Shown one piece after another: positions 32,402-41,899 of a stretch of 64,000 bases of DNA. The notes below the pieces were generated by a model that saw nothing but the letters and a program-made list of their open reading frames with translations, ran no database searches and was not told where the DNA came from. Position 1 is the first letter of the stretch, and every line of letters starts with the position of its first letter. Source of the DNA: Candidatus Nanohaloarchaea archaeon (lineage in GTDB: Archaea > Nanohalarchaeota > Nanosalinia > Nanosalinales > Nanosalinaceae); contig JACOQA010000001.1 of the NCBI GenBank assembly GCA_014297435.1, positions 124,001 through 188,000 on the forward strand, written 5' to 3'. A program made the translations under genes and the position numbers.

Positions 32402-33727
32402 ATGGCTTCAACACAACCAAAAAACGGCGAAGACCTCGAAAAAGTCGCAGAACGTCTAAACCCAGTTAAGGGAAAAACCACTTCCGCAGACAGAATGGGC
32501 CGCCACAGACTAATGACAGACGGAAGCGGAGACCGGGAAGGAAGACCAGACCTAGAAGGAGCAGAAAACATCGACCAAGAAGCCCAAGGTGACGGAGGAG
32601 CATACGGCAAATTCGGACAAACAGAACCTGTAAATGAGGATTCCGGATTTAACATAGATATTACGAGAAGACAAGCAGTAGCAGGAGGAGGCTCAATCCT
32701 CGCAGCATTAGGACTAGGATTCGGAGCAACACAACTAGATCAAGAAAACAATCAAAGAGAAACAGGAGTAGCAAACCCCTCAGACAAATCAGCTCCAACA
32801 GGAAATGAAACTAGAAACAAAGAAGATCCAACCGAAAGCGATGTCGATGATCAAACTTCAGAAGAACCAATAAATGATGGTATTAAGTTTGCAGAAATTT
32901 ATAACGACACTATACCTGGTGCTGGCTTCGACAGCTTTTCACAAGGGGAAGTAAGAACAGTAAAAAGAGTTGAACAGAGAGAAGATACTTCAGCAGCCCT
33001 TGAAAGAACAGTAGAACTGCTTGAAAACCGCAATGATCCTGCAGCAGAAAGAGGATTCAAAGAAGTAGTACACAACGACCTTGGATACACAGAAGACCAA
33101 GTAAGAGTCCTCGACAGGAACCACAGCGACGGAACACCTTTCGCAGCAGTAATGGTCAAAAACGAAGAAGGAGACTGGGTTAAAGATCTTATGAGCTTCA
33201 CAGGTACTGAAACAGGTTACCTAAGGCACGATGAAGACAGTCTCGACAGCAGCGGAGAAAGAGGACTCAATGACATTGTTAGGGAAGGCGGTAATGTTGC
33301 TTCCGCCACTATATTCAGTAGAATTCGGGAGTATATTCAGTCATTTGGAGCCAGAGACTCATTTAGCGATAGTGAATGGAAAGAGATTGCTGAAAGCTAC
33401 AACGTGAGGAATGATCATATTGTTGTAGGTGATGTTGAGGACAGAGGAGAGATTACTTACACGCCAGACGCTGCTTCAGCTGTTGAGGATATTATGAAGC
33501 CTGATGGCACTCAGGTATTCAATCAGGAGATGGAGATGGTAGAAGCGGCAACCGAATTCTATCATAACCAGATGGGAGAATACGGCAAGGTCGATGTTAA
33601 AACAGGAGAGCTTGAAGAGGGAGAAGTTGAGCTCACACAACTAGAGTCAGGTGAGACACTCTACATGGAAGAAGTTGATGCAGAGATTTACAATGAATTG
33701 GCCCTCACCCTCTACGAGGCTGAATAA
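32402..33727 (+). CDS. Tat-type exported or anchored protein with long N-region
   Basis: 441 aa, not recognised. Residues 1-85 are polar and charged. A twin-arginine motif (ITRRQAVAGGG; Arg89-Arg90) is followed by a hydrophobic stretch (residues 94-108, GGGSILAALGLGFGA), as in haloarchaeal Tat substrates but displaced far from the N-terminus. The exterior starts with an acidic linker, then an alpha/beta part (AVMVKNEEGDWVKDLMSFTG) and a helical end. Its early codons are notably A-rich. It lies between the two Cys-rich secreted protein genes on the opposite strand. It is likely folded before export and possibly membrane-anchored. Confidence 0.65.
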   Translation: MASTQPKNGEDLEKVAERLNPVKGKTTSADRMGRHRLMTDGSGDREGRPDLEGAENIDQEAQGDGGAYGKFGQTEPVNEDSGFNIDITRRQAVAGGGSILAALGLGFGATQLDQENNQRETGVANPSDKSAPTGNETRNKEDPTESDVDDQTSEEPINDGIKFAEIYNDTIPGAGFDSFSQGEVRTVKRVEQREDTSAALERTVELLENRNDPAAERGFKEVVHNDLGYTEDQVRVLDRNHSDGTPFAAVMVKNEEGDWVKDLMSFTGTETGYLRHDEDSLDSSGERGLNDIVREGGNVASATIFSRIREYIQSFGARDSFSDSEWKEIAESYNVRNDHIVVGDVEDRGEITYTPDAASAVEDIMKPDGTQVFNQEMEMVEAATEFYHNQMGEYGKVDVKTGELEEGEVELTQLESGETLYMEEVDAEIYNELALTLYEAE

Positions 33728-33740
33728 ACTTCTTATCCTC

Positions 33741-36038
33741 TCATCTTCCGTTTGAACCGAAATCCCAACTATCGTAATCTTGGTCTATACCTTCAAGTGG
33801 ATGTCTAGAACCTATTCCATTAGCTGGGTTACCCGTGTTGAAGTGTTTGAATGGGTCTACGTTTAGGGTGTTGGTTCTTTGGGCTTGTTGTTTGAGCCAT
33901 GATGTATTTACTGGATTATCGCGGATCTGCGAAACCGTTTGAATCTTTGTCTCAATTTTGCTAGCGTCATGTTCGTTGACTCCTTCTGTTATGTAGGCTG
34001 TTGTTGTTTCTGGTTCGAATGATCCTACATGACCGCTGTTTGTGTCTTCGTTCCAGAATATTTCCCCTTCATGGTATAGCTTGACGTTAGCGGCTGGCGG
34101 GTTTTCGAATGGTTTAACCGCCTGTTGGAATCCATACATACAGGTGTATTGGTTGGGATTAGCAAGAGTTGGTCTTTCTGGTAGCTTTCCAACTACTCCG
34201 ATTCCGTAGGGGTAGAAGGTGTTGTCATCAATGGTGGTTGTAGGTGGTTTTCTCTCTAAGTTAACTCTTTTCGAGGAGTCTGAAGGTCGTTGAGCTGGTG
34301 TTCCTCTCCAGCATTGTGCTCTAATGCTTACGGGGTCGGCAAATTCGCCGCCTGTGGGGGTTTCCGGGTGGGTTGAAAGCCATATGTCTAAGGAGGATAG
34401 AGGAACGAAGAATCCTGCATAACCTTCCGTCTGGTCTGGAACAATATTGAAGAATTTTATATTCATCGTTTCCTTTTCGCTTTCTTCGGTACCGCACAAC
34501 CATTCTCCGTCTACGTAGGTCCATGATGTACCTGTAACGCAGTTACCGGCGAAACCTCCCCTGAATACTGCAGGATTATCTATAGTTCCTTCAGCTGAGC
34601 TTATCGATCCTTCGTATTCAGAGTTGTCTTTAGGGGCTCCAGCGTTAGCTACCTGCCATTCTTCATCCATTTCACCTGATTCATACATATCTCCGCCGGT
34701 AACGAAATTGTTTTCTCCGTAGTAGCTGGTTCCGTGGTGTCCTGAACCGGTGTAACTGAATTCAGCGCTTTTAAGAGTCTGGTATTTTACGCTATCGAAG
34801 TAAGCCAGTAGAGATGATTCAGGGTTCTCAACATAATTATTTACTATTTGTGATTCTGATGAAGTAGGTATCTGGTTCTCAGGTACCTTGTATGCAGCTA
34901 CCTTCATTGTTTCGTGCGGACCCCAGTAGCTAGATGTCAGAGGCAGACTGTTACAGAACTGTTTTCTTTTTTCATATTCAAGATGGTCATTGAAACCCGG
35001 TTTACATTCAAAAACATGCGGGAAACCTTCGTTAGCAGTATTCGGTTCCTGTATTTCGTTTGAATCTGTGTACTTAATAGAGAAGCCTGCTTCATTACTG
35101 TAATCACAGGAACCATCTTCCATAACACCAGCCTGGAAAACTTTCTCAAAATCCTCATTCTGGATTATACGGTTGCAGCTTGTTTCAGAGCTTTTTTCTT
35201 CATCTGTTAGTGAATCACATCCGGGATCATTGTTGGTTGTAGATGTAAATTTTGAATTCTGATGGTCTAATCTTCCGTTATCATCATTATCGATTCCGTC
35301 TTTACATTCTGGAAGACTACTCCACTCTCCATTAAGTTGGCATTCGTATCCTGTATAGCCGTCTTCAGCGGTATAGACAACTCTATCTTCGGAAGTTGCC
35401 TCATATCTTTGATTGTTACATAGATGGAACTTGGTGTTATCGAAAAGTTTTGGATCCTCATAATCGTTCAAATCTCCTCGAGCAGCTCCTACAATTATTT
35501 CGCCTTGAGGTTTATAACCAAGAATCCCTGAAACTCTAGGGTTCTCATTAATTTTACAGTCAAAGTTTCCCTGTCCACATTCATTGTGAAAGTCTTCCGA
35601 AAAACTCTTCGTAAATATATGGTTAAGGTTGCCATTACAGTTATCAGTCAAGCATGGAGAACTAGCTATTGCTGTACTTAACTGGGAGAGCGAACCATCT
35701 GTAGACATTATATTTCCTTGATGGGTACGGTATTTTCCGTTTTTCCCGGATTTCCTATCTCTTATCATTAACAAAGGGGCAGAGTTTCCTTCATTTTCGA
35801 ACGAGGAATCATCCGGAAAATTCTCTCTTATAGTGAAACCTTTTACACTATCAAAACTATTCGAAGCTTCAGAAGTATGTATATCAACTATCAAATATTC
35901 GCCGGATAGAAGTCCTGGTTCGCTTACTTGGCTGGTTGATGGTTCGCCGCCAAAGGAAAAAAGATCTCCCAAGTTAATTGCTGAAGCAGTTGAAATAGCT
36001 AGAATAATGGCTGTTAAAAGTACCAAAACCTTCTTCAT
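33741..36038 (-). CDS. Cys-rich secreted protein related to the 27.8-32.2 kb surface protein
   Basis: 765 aa, family unknown. It has a clear signal peptide (MKKVLVLLTAIILAISTASA) and no C-terminal membrane segment. The exterior holds many cysteines and a module CQLNGEWSSLPECKDGIDND followed by a Ca-binding-like DDNGRLD and later NNDPGC. This matches the DPGC and C-x-NG-x-W features of the giant neighbour. A TATA box (36063-36071) lies about 29 nt before the ATG. Being soluble, it may associate with the anchored giant protein on the cell surface; this is inference from shared motifs and neighbouring genes. Confidence 0.7.
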   Translation of the reverse strand: MKKVLVLLTAIILAISTASAINLGDLFSFGGEPSTSQVSEPGLLSGEYLIVDIHTSEASNSFDSVKGFTIRENFPDDSSFENEGNSAPLLMIRDRKSGKNGKYRTHQGNIMSTDGSLSQLSTAIASSPCLTDNCNGNLNHIFTKSFSEDFHNECGQGNFDCKINENPRVSGILGYKPQGEIIVGAARGDLNDYEDPKLFDNTKFHLCNNQRYEATSEDRVVYTAEDGYTGYECQLNGEWSSLPECKDGIDNDDNGRLDHQNSKFTSTTNNDPGCDSLTDEEKSSETSCNRIIQNEDFEKVFQAGVMEDGSCDYSNEAGFSIKYTDSNEIQEPNTANEGFPHVFECKPGFNDHLEYEKRKQFCNSLPLTSSYWGPHETMKVAAYKVPENQIPTSSESQIVNNYVENPESSLLAYFDSVKYQTLKSAEFSYTGSGHHGTSYYGENNFVTGGDMYESGEMDEEWQVANAGAPKDNSEYEGSISSAEGTIDNPAVFRGGFAGNCVTGTSWTYVDGEWLCGTEESEKETMNIKFFNIVPDQTEGYAGFFVPLSSLDIWLSTHPETPTGGEFADPVSIRAQCWRGTPAQRPSDSSKRVNLERKPPTTTIDDNTFYPYGIGVVGKLPERPTLANPNQYTCMYGFQQAVKPFENPPAANVKLYHEGEIFWNEDTNSGHVGSFEPETTTAYITEGVNEHDASKIETKIQTVSQIRDNPVNTSWLKQQAQRTNTLNVDPFKHFNTGNPANGIGSRHPLEGIDQDYDSWDFGSNGR

Positions 36039-36062
36039 ATATCTAGAAACTGCGGAAGACCT

Positions 36063-36071
36063 GTATATAAA
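36063..36071 (-). promoter_or_regulatory. Promoter of the 765-aa secreted protein gene
   Basis: TTATATACA on the minus strand, followed by GG, sits about 29 nt before the start at 36038, fitting a leaderless transcript. It resembles the promoter at 32181-32190. Confidence 0.5.
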
Positions 36072-36098
36072 ACTGGATGAAGGAAAGAGAGAAAGAAT

Positions 36099-37361
36099 TT
36101 AGGAACGTGGTAGGTCCATCAGGTAGCGATCCTTCATCTCCATCAGTTCTGACTGGTCGCCTCCACCCATGAGACCCATCAATCCCATGTAGGAAACTTC
36201 ATCGTCTTCCTGTTCTTCGTACTCGTTCCAGTACTTACGAAGCTTGTTGTGCGTACCGGAAACCTGTTCGCGAGAGTCTCCGACACCACAGGTATTTCCT
36301 ACACCTATGACTGCGACCTCTCCATCAAACTCCTTAACGATCTCTTCGACTTTCTTGACTGCTGGCTTGTATGCCTCGTAGATAGGCTTCTTCATAGGCT
36401 TCGATGCTTCAGGTGGGCTTTGTTTGATTACGATTCCTTCAAGCGGGACATCGTGTTCGGTCGCTGCTTCCTCAATTTTCGTCTTCTCCACTCCAGGTCC
36501 GCCCATCATAACACCGACTCCTTCGCTGATTGAACCGGTTTCTTCTCCTTCGAACTTGGCTCCTGCATCAACTGTGATTATTGCTTCAAGGTCGTTTTCT
36601 TCTGCGATATCGTCGACTGCGTCCCCGTACTTTCCTAGTCTTGCTCCGGGTCCTGTTGACTTGATTACGTGGACTTTCTGGTCTCCAATCTCTTCTTCGG
36701 AACGAATGATGTCCTCTGAAACTTCTTCAGGTTCTGATTCGATCATCTTCGCCGCAACCAAAGGACCTATTGAGTCGCCGATAGGTGCGTTGTCGACGAA
36801 AGCTCTTGTTGCTTGGTGCTGTGCTTCGGCGATCTCTTCGTAGATCGGAACCATCATGTTGATCATTCCGACTAGCTGGATGTTGCCGGTCTTTTTGATC
36901 AGCTGTCTGAAGTGTCTCATGACTTTGTGGATCTGGTGGGTTCCCATTACTCCTTTGAAAGCCATGTTGAGGTCCGCTAGTTCTTCTTCGTCTTCTGTCT
37001 CTGCTGTACCTTCGATAAACCGGTTGAACTTGTTCTCGCTTGTATCCAGTACGTGTTCGAGCTTTCCGACCATGCCTGCCGGATCAAGGTTTGTCGGTGC
37101 GGACATTTTGAAGTCTTTAAGGGATTCGAACTTGTTTCTCTGTTTCTCCGACATCTCGCCACTTATACTGTCGACGAATAATTGCTCTGAACTATCCTTG
37201 TAGGTCTCAAGTGATTCGAGGACGCCTCTGAGCTTCCTGTCGGTCTGCCATATCATTATCTTCGGGAAGAAGAAGATCAGTCCCACGAATGCAAGTGACA
37301 TCAGGGTTTGTATTATTACGAACAGATTGTTTTCTCCACCTGTCAGGAAAGGTAGTACCAT
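36099..37361 (-). CDS. DUF1512 family archaeal membrane-anchored protein
   Basis: 420 aa. There is one N-terminal transmembrane helix (residues about 10-33, NNLFVIIQTLMSLAFVGLIFF). A soluble region follows with the DUF1512 signatures: APTNLDPAGMVGKLEHVLD, PIGDSIGPLVAAKM, KSTGPGARLGKYGDAV and AVIGVGNTCGVGDS. Function is unknown; the family is widespread in archaea. The ATG at 37361 is preferred over a TTG 60 nt upstream, because TTAAAAAGCC about 25 nt before it looks like a TATA box. It ends with a Met/Gly-rich segment (MGLMGLMGGGDQSELMEM). Confidence 0.85.
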   Translation of the reverse strand: MVLPFLTGGENNLFVIIQTLMSLAFVGLIFFFPKIMIWQTDRKLRGVLESLETYKDSSEQLFVDSISGEMSEKQRNKFESLKDFKMSAPTNLDPAGMVGKLEHVLDTSENKFNRFIEGTAETEDEEELADLNMAFKGVMGTHQIHKVMRHFRQLIKKTGNIQLVGMINMMVPIYEEIAEAQHQATRAFVDNAPIGDSIGPLVAAKMIESEPEEVSEDIIRSEEEIGDQKVHVIKSTGPGARLGKYGDAVDDIAEENDLEAIITVDAGAKFEGEETGSISEGVGVMMGGPGVEKTKIEEAATEHDVPLEGIVIKQSPPEASKPMKKPIYEAYKPAVKKVEEIVKEFDGEVAVIGVGNTCGVGDSREQVSGTHNKLRKYWNEYEEQEDDEVSYMGLMGLMGGGDQSELMEMKDRYLMDLPRS

Positions 37362-37467
37362 GTTCGGGAATATGATCTGGAGGCTTTTTAACCCCTTGGA
37401 ACGCACTTTAGAAATTACCAAAAAACTGTAAAAACCGTTAATAGATCCTAATGAACACTTTTCGTAT

Positions 37468-38028
37468 CTAGTCCATTATCTCTGACATCAACCCGTCGAA
37501 CTCCTCAGTTGAAGGATTCGATCTTAAAAGTAGTTTCGCCATAACTTCAGAACACTCCGAAGAAATCATGGTTTTTTGTTCTTTGTTTATACCTTCAGGC
37601 TTTTCTCTATCGGTCATAGAGTACATTAGGATCGAGGCAGAATGACTCAAGTTGATCGAAGAGTAACTTCCTGTTTCGATGTGGACAACCGCATCACACA
37701 GTTCAAGTTCATCGTTAGAAAGACCGTTTGACTCTCTCCCTAACATGATCGAGGTATTTTCTCTAGGAGTAAAGGTTTCAAGTTCAACGCCTCTGTCAGG
37801 TTTGGTTCCAACAACAAAGTCTAAATCTCTGACAGCTTCCTGGACTGAATCAAAAATTCTTGCGTCTCTCAGTTTTTGCTGTGCTCCAGAAGCTGTGTTT
37901 CTTGCTTCCGAAAGGTTAAATTCCGGTTTAACCAGTCTAAGAGAATATCCGAAGTTGGCGCAAAGTCTCGCAATAAAACCGGTGTTCTCAGGAATCTCAG
38001 GTTCCACAATTACAATGCTACGACCCAT
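37468..38028 (-). CDS. trmJ: SpoU-family RNA 2'-O-methyltransferase, TrmJ type
   Basis: 186 aa. SPOUT motifs are clear: IVEPEIPENTGFIARLCANFG (motif 1 with the ENTG/NTGF-like loop), VVGTKPDRG, the cofactor-knot region SIMLGRESNGLSNDELELCD and IETGSYSSINLSHSASI. The TrmJ group methylates the 2'-OH of position 32 in tRNA. ATG 38028 overlaps the previous gene by 11 nt; the frame extends further upstream but without family similarity. It is the last gene of the surface-protein operon. Confidence 0.85.
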   Translation of the reverse strand: MGRSIVIVEPEIPENTGFIARLCANFGYSLRLVKPEFNLSEARNTASGAQQKLRDARIFDSVQEAVRDLDFVVGTKPDRGVELETFTPRENTSIMLGRESNGLSNDELELCDAVVHIETGSYSSINLSHSASILMYSMTDREKPEGINKEQKTMISSECSEVMAKLLLRSNPSTEEFDGLMSEIMD

Positions 38029-38692
38029 ATGAGAAGTTGCCGTAGCTAAGCTTGTCAACCTTTCCATCCAGATACATCGTCTTGTTCTCCGGGTAGACTG
38101 TTATGTTGCCCTTGAATGAGTTTAAGTTCAGGCTTCTTGAACCGGATCTGAAACGCGTGAAAGCATCATTCGAGGAAACTGATCCCTGGACTTCAGCAAA
38201 CTTCAGAGGGGTCTTCTTCACGTTAAACATTCTGATCTTCTCAGAGTGCATTCTCTCGTTTATCTTCATCTTGCCTGTTAAGTTTACTCCTGAAGTTGTC
38301 ATACCTGAGATCTTTCCTTCCAGTGTTGTGTTCTGACCTGCGTTCAATTTCCCTTTGAAACCTCTCAAAGTCATGTAAGAGTCAGATTTGATCCTGTTTC
38401 CATCTGCCTTGATATCTGTCAGATTTGAGGCTTCCAGGCTTGTACCATCTAATTTGATCGTGTCTTCGTACATGCTAATAATTTTGAGTTCTGCCTCAAG
38501 ACTTCTCTCTGGTTCAGGCACTGAGTTAAAGAAACTGGTTATCTTTTCTATAGGTCCATTTAGTCCCGAAACTTCAGGTGTTTCAGGCACGTCAGGAACT
38601 AATCCCTGTGTGTCTACTGAACCACCTCCTGTACCTGCCGCTACCGCTGTTAATGTTGCCAGAACTGCCGCTAGTATCTTTCCATCAAGCAT
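38018..38692 (-). CDS. Predicted secreted/lipid-exposed beta-rich protein
   Basis: 224 aa, not recognised. The short hydrophobic N-terminus (KILAAVLATLTAVAAGTG) looks like a signal peptide. The rest is regular beta strand (LDGTSLEASNLTDIKADGNR, LNAGQNTTLEGKISG), resembling repetitive LptA/AsmA-like or beta-helix layers, with many NxT/S sites. It starts directly after the upstream membrane protein stop and overlaps trmJ. Confidence 0.6.
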   Translation of the reverse strand: MLDGKILAAVLATLTAVAAGTGGGSVDTQGLVPDVPETPEVSGLNGPIEKITSFFNSVPEPERSLEAELKIISMYEDTIKLDGTSLEASNLTDIKADGNRIKSDSYMTLRGFKGKLNAGQNTTLEGKISGMTTSGVNLTGKMKINERMHSEKIRMFNVKKTPLKFAEVQGSVSSNDAFTRFRSGSRSLNLNSFKGNITVYPENKTMYLDGKVDKLSYGNFSYGS

Positions 38693-39172
38693 TCATTCAT
38701 CGTCCTCCTTCTTTGTAACTTTGTCAAGAACAACTTCCTTGGTGTTCTTATCGCTATCTTTGTCGTTCTCAGCTTTTTCATTAGTGTCTCTCCGGTATTT
38801 CTCCAGCTTCTTTTTCTCCTTATGATGGGAGTAAAGCTTTCTAAAGGGAACAAACAACAATCTCAACGCCTTATAAGGTATTTCTATGATTGTTGATGCG
38901 ATTCCGTATGCAGATGAAAGCACGCTATAACCCATGTAGAGTGTTGCGCCAAGGAATGCGTAGAAAAGCATAAGGTTAAGACTTGTAGAGTATCCTAGAA
39001 CTGATCCTAGAGCGATATAGAATACTCCTGAAAGCACAGATACTATTATAGTTTCTAAAACCATGGTCATGATTTTGAAAGCCACAACAAACGTAATTAC
39101 TAGTAGAACTACCAGTGCTGCTGTCTGGAACTGTGCTGGTAACTGGTTAATCAAAGGGATCATCTCGATCAT
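38693..39172 (-). CDS. Integral membrane protein with charged cytoplasmic tail
   Basis: 159 aa, not recognised. Three or four hydrophobic helices span residues about 15-105 (LVVLLVITFVVAFKIMTMVL; VSVLSGVFYIALGSVLGY; LMLFYAFLGATLYMGYSVL). A Lys/Glu/Asp-rich tail of about 50 residues follows (HHKEKKKLEKYRRDTNEK). Its start overlaps the 899-aa gene's stop by 4 nt (ATGA), so it is translationally coupled to the surface protein. Confidence 0.65.
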   Translation of the reverse strand: MIEMIPLINQLPAQFQTAALVVLLVITFVVAFKIMTMVLETIIVSVLSGVFYIALGSVLGYSTSLNLMLFYAFLGATLYMGYSVLSSAYGIASTIIEIPYKALRLLFVPFRKLYSHHKEKKKLEKYRRDTNEKAENDKDSDKNTKEVVLDKVTKKEDDE

Positions 39173-41868
39173 TTTCCTAACACGCTATAACCTGGATCTC
39201 CTTGCTCAGGGATGACACTCGTGTATCCGACGAAGCCAATTAACAGCATTACGAGGACGCCTATGAGAATAGGTAGGAATCCGCCTCCACCACTATTTGG
39301 TTCTGATGGTCCTGTCGGATTTGAAGGGTTTTGAGTTCCGCCAGTGTTACTATTTGCTTGTCTCTCAATATTGTTAAGTGATGTTACAATACTCTGGTAT
39401 CTCTGTTCAGTGTATTGTGATTCCAGCCTGTTTATCTGACTTGAGACATCGTCGATCTGTGACTGAAGTTCTGGCTCGTTTATCCTCTGATCGAGTTGAG
39501 TGAGTCTATCCCTTAGATCTTGTATATTCTCCTCTTCAGGGTTTTCAGCACTTACACTTATTGTATGCTCCTCCTGCTGGTCTCCATTTCTTCCTGTCAC
39601 GGTTATTGTCCCGGATGAGACTTCAGAAAATGTCAGATCGAAACTTTTTGACCCGCCTTCCGGTATCGAACCTTGTCCAGTTTCGACACTGAAAGGTGTT
39701 CCTGTAAAGGATAATGATTCTATCTCTGTCGATCCTGTATTTGAGATCATGACGCTTTGTGTTTCAGAAGTTATAGTCACTGAATTAGGAACTGAGAAGC
39801 TTAAATCGCCTGTATTGACGTTTGAGTTCTCATCGTCTTCATTTTCGCGTGTAACAGTATCCTCTATGTTTGAGTCAATGTCTAAACTTACTTCTCCTAC
39901 CTCAAAGGTTCCGGAAAAGTAACCCGTTGAACCGAAGTCGTAGTTAAGGGTTCCTTCGGCGTTACTTTTGTCCTCGTCGAAGGTTACTGTTTCAGGTTCA
40001 ACAGTTACGAAGTCAGAGATGTTGCCTGAAACGACAGGCGTGTAGGTCTTCGTTGAGTCTGAAGGTCCGAGATAATGGATCTCGAAATCTCTGTTGACAT
40101 TGATAGTCCGTGACACATCTACATCTACGCCCTCGGTCTCTAGACAGATCTGGCTCTGTTTGTAGTCGCATTCAGGCGTATCAAGCATTACCTCAACATT
40201 CTTAGAATAATCTGAACTAGTATCTGAGAGTGTTATCTCCCCATCGTATGACTGCACATCTGAAATATTGAACAGGATAGGAACATCTTTGGTTTCATCT
40301 CCATTAATGTTTACTTCGTTACCGTAGTTGACCTGTGCTACATCTTCTATTCCATCTGTGTAATCGAAGCTAATCTGGCGAGATACTGATTCTGTGTTCT
40401 CGATCTCCATTTCATAGCTGTAGTTGTTCTGCCTCTGGATATCCATCTCGATGCTATCAGTTGTTTCGAAAGTCTTCGAAGCGTTGGTTACGTTGAAGTT
40501 GGTTTGAGGTGCCTTCAACAACTTGCTATCTCCAAACTGGTCTGTGACGTTGATCCTTTTGCTGTAGATTCCGGCTTCCTCAGTAATAGGTATGTTTATC
40601 GAGTTTCTGTAGGTTCCGGTTCCTGAAACGTACTCCATGTCTCCTAGTGTGAATGAAGTGTAGTTCTCACCTTCAGGAGTCTTTATCGTTATGTCAGCAT
40701 CTATATCAGATCTGTTCAACTGTTCCGTGCTGAAAACTCTCGTAACAGACATTCTGACATTGTAATCGCCTGGAGGGGTTTTTGCGCTTGAAAGATCGTT
40801 GACCTCGAAGCTGTGGTAGGTGATATTTCTCTTAATTACATCCTGCCTTCTATCATTAGTAGCGTTGTAAAACAATTGTAGCTTTTTGCTATAGTTAGAA
40901 GTGTCAATAACAGGTATATTCATCTCTGCCTCGTACTTCTGTTCCTGTAAGTTCTCCATCCTCGTGGTATCGTGCTCTATCCATTGACTTGAGTTCGGAT
41001 GCCATTTCCTTATCGAGAGGTTGACATTTTCGGCTTCAGCTCCTGTAACCTCGTATTCTGTCTCAATAAGTGTTTCACCGCTGCATTCTGTAAAGAAGCT
41101 CATGTTGTTACATCCTTGATCTGCATGAAGAGTATTTACCTTCCCTTCAAGTGTAGGATATGTATCAACTTCCCACGAACGGGATCCGACGGAGGAACCA
41201 GATGTGGTTGATCCTTCGATATGCATAACATATGTCCTGTTCTCTCCTGGAGGGGTTTTAACCTTGGAGTTGTACCAGTACTGGTCCTCAGGATCGTTGT
41301 CATAGTTGTTAAGATCATACTTTTCGGAAGTCCATGTACCGTTTGTGAACCAAACGTTCACGTCAGAGTTTGATAATACATCTCCGTTCTGGCGATTAAT
41401 GGTTCTGATCTCGTAAGTATACTCTTCATCAGCCTTCATTATACTCGTAGGTCCTGTGAGTTTCTCTAACTCCATGTCTCCTACTGTAAAGCTCTGGTTG
41501 ACGGCTGTCTCAAATCCATCAGAAGAATCATCGTAAAGGTTGTATTGGACTTTAGTGGTTTTTGAAGCGTTAGCCTTGAACTCCGCCATGTAGTACCCTT
41601 CTACAAGGTATTCTGTATTGTTGCGTTCGTTGAAGGGTCCATATCTGTAGTAAAGATCGGCATCATCTCTTTCAAGTCTCTGCCCGGTTACAGGATCTCC
41701 TTCGCTATCAGTCAGTTTAACAAGTTTAATGGTGGAGGTGTTGTTGGTAACCTGTAGGACGTTTTCCGGGGCACCTACTTTTTCTACGTTCCAGTTGGAT
41801 GATTGTGCCGCAACCGAGATAGTGAAAAGTACTAACGCTAGAGCTAGGACTAACTTTTTCGGATCCAT
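39169..41868 (-). CDS. Large surface protein with signal peptide, Ig-like domains and C-terminal anchor
   Basis: 899 aa. Signal peptide LVLALALVLFTISVAAQ is followed by many NxT/S sequons and a series of beta-sandwich-like domains. Examples are STIKLVKLTDSEGDPVTGQR and later SFSVPNSVTITSETQSV, an NPCBM/CARDB-like style. A coiled coil (residues about 795-850; DRLTQLDQRINEPELQSQID), a Pro/Gly/Ser linker and a transmembrane helix (FLPILIGVLVMLLIGFVGY) complete it. TTAAAAAAT about 27 nt before the ATG suggests a leaderless start. It heads an operon with two small envelope proteins and trmJ. An S-layer-type or adhesion role is inferred from architecture only. Confidence 0.75.
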   Translation of the reverse strand: MDPKKLVLALALVLFTISVAAQSSNWNVEKVGAPENVLQVTNNTSTIKLVKLTDSEGDPVTGQRLERDDADLYYRYGPFNERNNTEYLVEGYYMAEFKANASKTTKVQYNLYDDSSDGFETAVNQSFTVGDMELEKLTGPTSIMKADEEYTYEIRTINRQNGDVLSNSDVNVWFTNGTWTSEKYDLNNYDNDPEDQYWYNSKVKTPPGENRTYVMHIEGSTTSGSSVGSRSWEVDTYPTLEGKVNTLHADQGCNNMSFFTECSGETLIETEYEVTGAEAENVNLSIRKWHPNSSQWIEHDTTRMENLQEQKYEAEMNIPVIDTSNYSKKLQLFYNATNDRRQDVIKRNITYHSFEVNDLSSAKTPPGDYNVRMSVTRVFSTEQLNRSDIDADITIKTPEGENYTSFTLGDMEYVSGTGTYRNSINIPITEEAGIYSKRINVTDQFGDSKLLKAPQTNFNVTNASKTFETTDSIEMDIQRQNNYSYEMEIENTESVSRQISFDYTDGIEDVAQVNYGNEVNINGDETKDVPILFNISDVQSYDGEITLSDTSSDYSKNVEVMLDTPECDYKQSQICLETEGVDVDVSRTINVNRDFEIHYLGPSDSTKTYTPVVSGNISDFVTVEPETVTFDEDKSNAEGTLNYDFGSTGYFSGTFEVGEVSLDIDSNIEDTVTRENEDDENSNVNTGDLSFSVPNSVTITSETQSVMISNTGSTEIESLSFTGTPFSVETGQGSIPEGGSKSFDLTFSEVSSGTITVTGRNGDQQEEHTISVSAENPEEENIQDLRDRLTQLDQRINEPELQSQIDDVSSQINRLESQYTEQRYQSIVTSLNNIERQANSNTGGTQNPSNPTGPSEPNSGGGGFLPILIGVLVMLLIGFVGYTSVIPEQGDPGYSVLGK

Positions 41869-41899
41869 GGAGTAGGTTATGTAGAATCCATTAAAAAAT

